25,954 bases of DNA from contig DHIQ01000107.1 in the NCBI GenBank assembly GCA_002403895.1, positions 1 to 25,954 on the forward strand, written 5' to 3'. Each line of letters starts with the position of its first letter. Within the stretch, counting starts at the first letter, position 1. The notes beneath the pieces were generated by a model. That model saw nothing but the letters and a program-made list of their open reading frames with translations. It was not told the DNA's origin and did no database searches. This stretch comes from Candidatus Neomicrothrix sp. UBA4742 (lineage in GTDB: Bacteria; Actinomycetota; Acidimicrobiia; Acidimicrobiales; Acidimicrobilacustridaceae). Of this stretch, positions 23,466 to 25,954 are shown one piece after another. A program made the translations under genes and the position numbers.

Positions 23466-24620
23466 ATGCGGGTGGCCATGGTGCACAGCTTCTACACGTC
23501 CCGCCAGCCAAGCGGTGAAAACGACGTGGTGAACCAGCAGATCGCGGCGCTGAGGCGGACAGGCATGGAGGTCCTCCTCGTCGCGGAACGCACCGACGAA
23601 CGCGAGCGCGACCCGCTCAACGTGGTCCGGGCCGCCCTCACCGTCGCCACCGGGTACGGTCAGTCCCCCCTGGCCGCTCTGCGAGACTTCGCCCCTGACG
23701 TCGTCCACGTGCACAACCTGTTCCCCAACTTCGGCCGAAGGTGGGTGCGCCACTGGGACGGCCCGCTCGTCGCCCACGCCCACAACTACCGGCCGCTGTG
23801 CCCGGGGGGGACGCTCTACCGCGACGGCCACGTGTGCACGCTGTGCCTCGACCGCGGGAACGCGGTGCCGTCGGTGCGCCATGGGTGCTACCGCGGCAGC
23901 CGTGCCGCCACCGTCCCCCTCGCCCTCTCCACGAAATTCGCCGCGGACCCGCTGCTCGCGCGCGCGGACCGCGTCATCGCTCTCACCGACGCTATGCGGC
24001 AGTTCTACGCGAGGGGTGGGGTTCCGAGCGAGCGGATCGACGTCGTCGAGAACTTCATCCCCTCGAGCGAGGTGCCCGACCCGGGGCCGGGTGGGGACTA
24101 CTGGCTGTATGCCGGTCGCCTCACCAGCGAGAAGGGCGTCCTCGAGCTGGTCCGGGAATGGCCGCCGGGGCGGCGCCTCGTGGTCGCCGGCAGCGGTCCG
24201 CTCGCCGACGACGTGCGGGCTGCCGCAGGCCCCGGCGTCGAGGTAGTGGGACAGCAGACCCGTGAGGACCTACGGGCCCTCATGGCGGGCGCACTGGGCC
24301 TGGTCTTCCCGTCACGCTGGATCGAGGGCCTGGCCCTGGTCGCGCTCGAGGCGCTGGGTGCGGGCACGCCGGTGTTGGCGTGGCACCCCGCTCCCGCGGC
24401 ATCGCTGGTCCAAGAGCTGGGCGTCGGCCTCGCGGGTGGGAACGACCTCATCGCGACACTCGAGCGGGCCGAGGCCGCCTTCCCCTCCTTGCGGCCGCAC
24501 TGCCGGCAGGTCTTCGAGACGCACTTCACCGAGACCGCGTGGGCCGGAGCCATCCGGGCGGTGTACGACCAGGCACGCCGGGCGCGGTCCGAAGCAACGG
24601 ACCTGTCCGGTCAGCGGTAG
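23466..24620 (+). CDS. GT4 family glycosyltransferase with a Cys-rich insert
   Basis: 384 residues from the ATG at 23466, selected because GAGGGGA ends 5 bases upstream; the ATG at 23436 has no such site. The N-terminus MRVAMVHSFYTSRQPSGEND opens the acceptor domain with the Gly loop, and DVVHVHNLFPNFG (78-90) follows. An insert at about 111-145 carries four cysteines (C112, C124, C127, C141) in the pattern LCPGGTLYRDGHVCTLCLDR, then GCYRGS; this recurs in some GT4 enzymes and may bind a metal, which is inference. The donor half has WLYAGRLTSEKGVLEL (213-228), VAGSGPL and an EX7E motif in EGLALVALEALGAGTPVLAW (287-306). It is the only locus gene on the plus strand and overlaps the convergent GT2 gene by 10 bases. 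Confidence 0.9.
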   Translation: MRVAMVHSFYTSRQPSGENDVVNQQIAALRRTGMEVLLVAERTDERERDPLNVVRAALTVATGYGQSPLAALRDFAPDVVHVHNLFPNFGRRWVRHWDGPLVAHAHNYRPLCPGGTLYRDGHVCTLCLDRGNAVPSVRHGCYRGSRAATVPLALSTKFAADPLLARADRVIALTDAMRQFYARGGVPSERIDVVENFIPSSEVPDPGPGGDYWLYAGRLTSEKGVLELVREWPPGRRLVVAGSGPLADDVRAAAGPGVEVVGQQTREDLRALMAGALGLVFPSRWIEGLALVALEALGAGTPVLAWHPAPAASLVQELGVGLAGGNDLIATLERAEAAFPSLRPHCRQVFETHFTETAWAGAIRAVYDQARRARSEATDLSGQR

Positions 24621-25678
24621 CGGGCCCAGGTCCCGGACGACAGCAGCGGGCGCATCGCAGGCAGTCCGAGCCAGGCTGACTCGGCCTTTCGGGCGAGGAC
24701 GGCCGGCAGCGCCAGCGGTTTGAGGTAGGGCATGACGCGCGGGCCGATGGTCCGTCGCAGTTGGAGGGCGCGGTAGATCGGCAGCGACCTCGCGCCCGGC
24801 CAGGTCGCGAGCGCGAACTCGACGAGCTCGTCGATCGGCGTCAGCTCGGTCTCCCCGCGGTCGTAGGCGCGGGAAGCGGTCACGAGTGCCTCCCACGCCA
24901 GTTTGCGCCGGACCAGGCTCGAGAGCCGAGCCGGGTCTTCGAGCCGGTCCGCGCACCGATCGAGCACCGACTCGAACGCAAAGAGGTCCTGCTCGTAGGT
25001 CATCAGCGGCGTGTAGGCGGCCGACATGTTGGTGGCGTGCCGGCGGTAGTACGCCTGGTCGACCCCACGCAGATAGCCGACGTCGCCGTGGGCGGCCAGC
25101 CGCAACCACATCTGGGTGTCCGCGAGATGGGGGAGTCGTTCGTCGTACCCGCCGACCTTCTTCTGCAGCGAGGTCCGCACCACGACCTCGGGCGAGTTGA
25201 TGCCGCTGCGGGCGTGCCGGAACCGGCGCTCCAGCCACGCCTCTCCGTTCCACACCGACCAGCCGCGAGAGCGGTTTCGGGCCCGGGGCAGACGGTCGCC
25301 CTCGTGGAACCACAACACGTTGCCGTAGGCGAACCCCACGTTCGGGTGCGCGTCGAGCAGCTCAGTGGCGCGCTTGAGCGCGCCTGGCGCAAGACGGTCG
25401 TCCGCCGACAGGAGAACGGTATAGTCGCCCGACGCCCAGTCGAGCAGGCCCTCGTTGTAGGTGCCGATATGCCCCCGGTTGGCGGCGTGCACAGAGACCT
25501 CGACGCGGGGGTCACGGCTCGCGATCTCGCGCGCCACGTCCGGGCTGTCGTCGCCAGACGCGTCGTCGATGACCAGGACGCGAACGTCCACGCCCTCCTG
25601 GTCCAGGACGCTTCCCACCGACTCCTCGAGGTAGCGGCCGTACCGGTAGCAGGGGACGACCACGCTCACCGAGCTCAT
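24611..25678 (-). CDS. GT2 family glycosyltransferase
   Basis: 355 residues from the ATG at 25678, with GGAGGGG about 8 bases upstream. GT-A fold, inverting family 2: VSVVVPCYRYGRYLEESVGS (4-23), VLVIDDASGDDS (34-45), NRGHIGTYNEGL (67-78) and the metal-binding SADD (91-94, DXD-like). DTQMWLRLAAHGDVGYL near residue 190-206 supplies the usual acidic ED/catalytic-base region. The C-terminal 130 residues are helical with Arg-rich segments, perhaps membrane-associated. It transfers a sugar from a nucleotide donor to the growing repeat or to another surface acceptor. The stop overlaps the end of the plus-strand GT4 gene by 10 bases. It is separated from the DUF4082 gene by 107 bases without an obvious hairpin. 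Confidence 0.9.
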   Translation of the reverse strand: MSSVSVVVPCYRYGRYLEESVGSVLDQEGVDVRVLVIDDASGDDSPDVAREIASRDPRVEVSVHAANRGHIGTYNEGLLDWASGDYTVLLSADDRLAPGALKRATELLDAHPNVGFAYGNVLWFHEGDRLPRARNRSRGWSVWNGEAWLERRFRHARSGINSPEVVVRTSLQKKVGGYDERLPHLADTQMWLRLAAHGDVGYLRGVDQAYYRRHATNMSAAYTPLMTYEQDLFAFESVLDRCADRLEDPARLSSLVRRKLAWEALVTASRAYDRGETELTPIDELVEFALATWPGARSLPIYRALQLRRTIGPRVMPYLKPLALPAVLARKAESAWLGLPAMRPLLSSGTWARYR

Positions 25679-25785
25679 CGTCCGCACCCCTCCGGTCGAC
25701 GCCAGCGCCTCATGGTCGGCCCATTCGGTCGTGCGTGCTGACTGTCCCACAGTGCCTCACCCCTGATCTCCACCCGACGACTGCC

Positions 25786-25954
25786 CTAGTTCGTGCGGAA
25801 GACGACATCGACCCAGTAGTTCGAAGCCTGGTAGCTGTTCGTCGGGAACGTGCTCGATGCCGAGTACGCGAACACCCCGTTGCCACCACTGACCCCATCC
25901 GCCAACGCGTGCAGCAACCCGCTGTCCACGCCCGTCGACAAACCACCACCGTCC
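25786..25954 (-). CDS. C-terminal end of a DUF4082-domain protein (partial)
   Basis: The last 55 residues of a minus-strand gene that continues beyond the window edge; the stop is TAG at 25788-25786. The visible sequence includes LLHALADGVSGGNGVFAYS, then FPTNSYQASNYWVDVVFRTN at the end. This is the typical C-terminal half of a DUF4082 beta-sandwich module, found in secreted carbohydrate-related and multi-domain surface proteins of actinobacteria. The rest of the protein is not visible, so its enzymatic or structural role is unknown. Its position beside a surface-glycan locus would fit an extracellular carbohydrate-binding or processing protein. Confidence 0.75.
   Translation of the reverse strand, partial: DGGGLSTGVDSGLLHALADGVSGGNGVFAYSASSTFPTNSYQASNYWVDVVFRTN

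Noticed and set aside
1..25954. CRISPR arrays, tRNA genes, insertion sequences, attachment sites
   Set aside because: No regularly spaced repeats, cloverleaf-like sequence, transposase or integrase was seen on either strand.

Overview
The window is high-GC DNA with frequent GTG starts, GGAGG-type ribosome binding sites and many 4-base start/stop overlaps. This points to an actinobacterium, perhaps of the Micrococcales type; the genus cannot be fixed from the sequence. Most of the window (about 3.5 to 25.7 kb) is one exopolysaccharide or cell-surface glycan locus of the Wzx/Wzy type.

Left flank (1-3.5 kb). This is ordinary or decaying DNA: a SnoaL-like gene broken by a frameshift, an intact GNAT acetyltransferase that seems to be leaderless, a truncated endonuclease/exonuclease/phosphatase fragment, a PAP2-type membrane phosphatase with altered motif residues, and a small unrecognised lipoprotein. 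The polysaccharide locus starts where the lipoprotein gene and the last glycosyltransferase gene converge, 21 bases apart.

Main operon (minus strand, transcribed from 19090 down to 3510). Ten genes are packed with almost no gaps, in this order: an AlgD-like GDP-mannose 6-dehydrogenase, a GT4 glycosyltransferase, an asparagine synthetase-like amidotransferase, a fused two-domain oxidoreductase, a heparinase II/III-like protein, two Wzz-type chain-length proteins whose C-terminal kinase-like domains lack a P-loop, an O-antigen ligase/polymerase (Wzy) protein, a SAM methyltransferase, and a second GT4 enzyme. Six of the nine junctions are GTGA or ATGA overlaps.

Upstream unit (minus strand, 23227 down to 19383). 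Two DegT-family sugar aminotransferases and a Wzx-type flippase, separated from the main operon by a 292-base gap. Divergently placed on the plus strand is a third GT4 glycosyltransferase (23466-24620). Its stop overlaps the end of a convergent GT2 glycosyltransferase (24611-25678). At the right edge lies the C-terminal end of a DUF4082-domain protein.

Together the genes could make a polymer containing hexuronic acid (from GDP-mannuronate) and amino sugar, possibly amidated and methylated. It would be built by at least four glycosyltransferases, flipped by the Wzx-like protein, polymerised by the Wzy-like protein and length-controlled by the paired Wzz-like proteins. No priming phosphoglycosyltransferase, functional tyrosine kinase or phosphatase, sugar-nucleotide synthase or 4,6-dehydratase is in the window. 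These must be encoded outside it, or the system works differently. The most unusual points are the paired pseudo-kinase Wzz proteins and the uronate dehydrogenase/amidotransferase/two-domain oxidoreductase/heparinase block. No tRNA, rRNA, CRISPR array or insertion sequence was seen.
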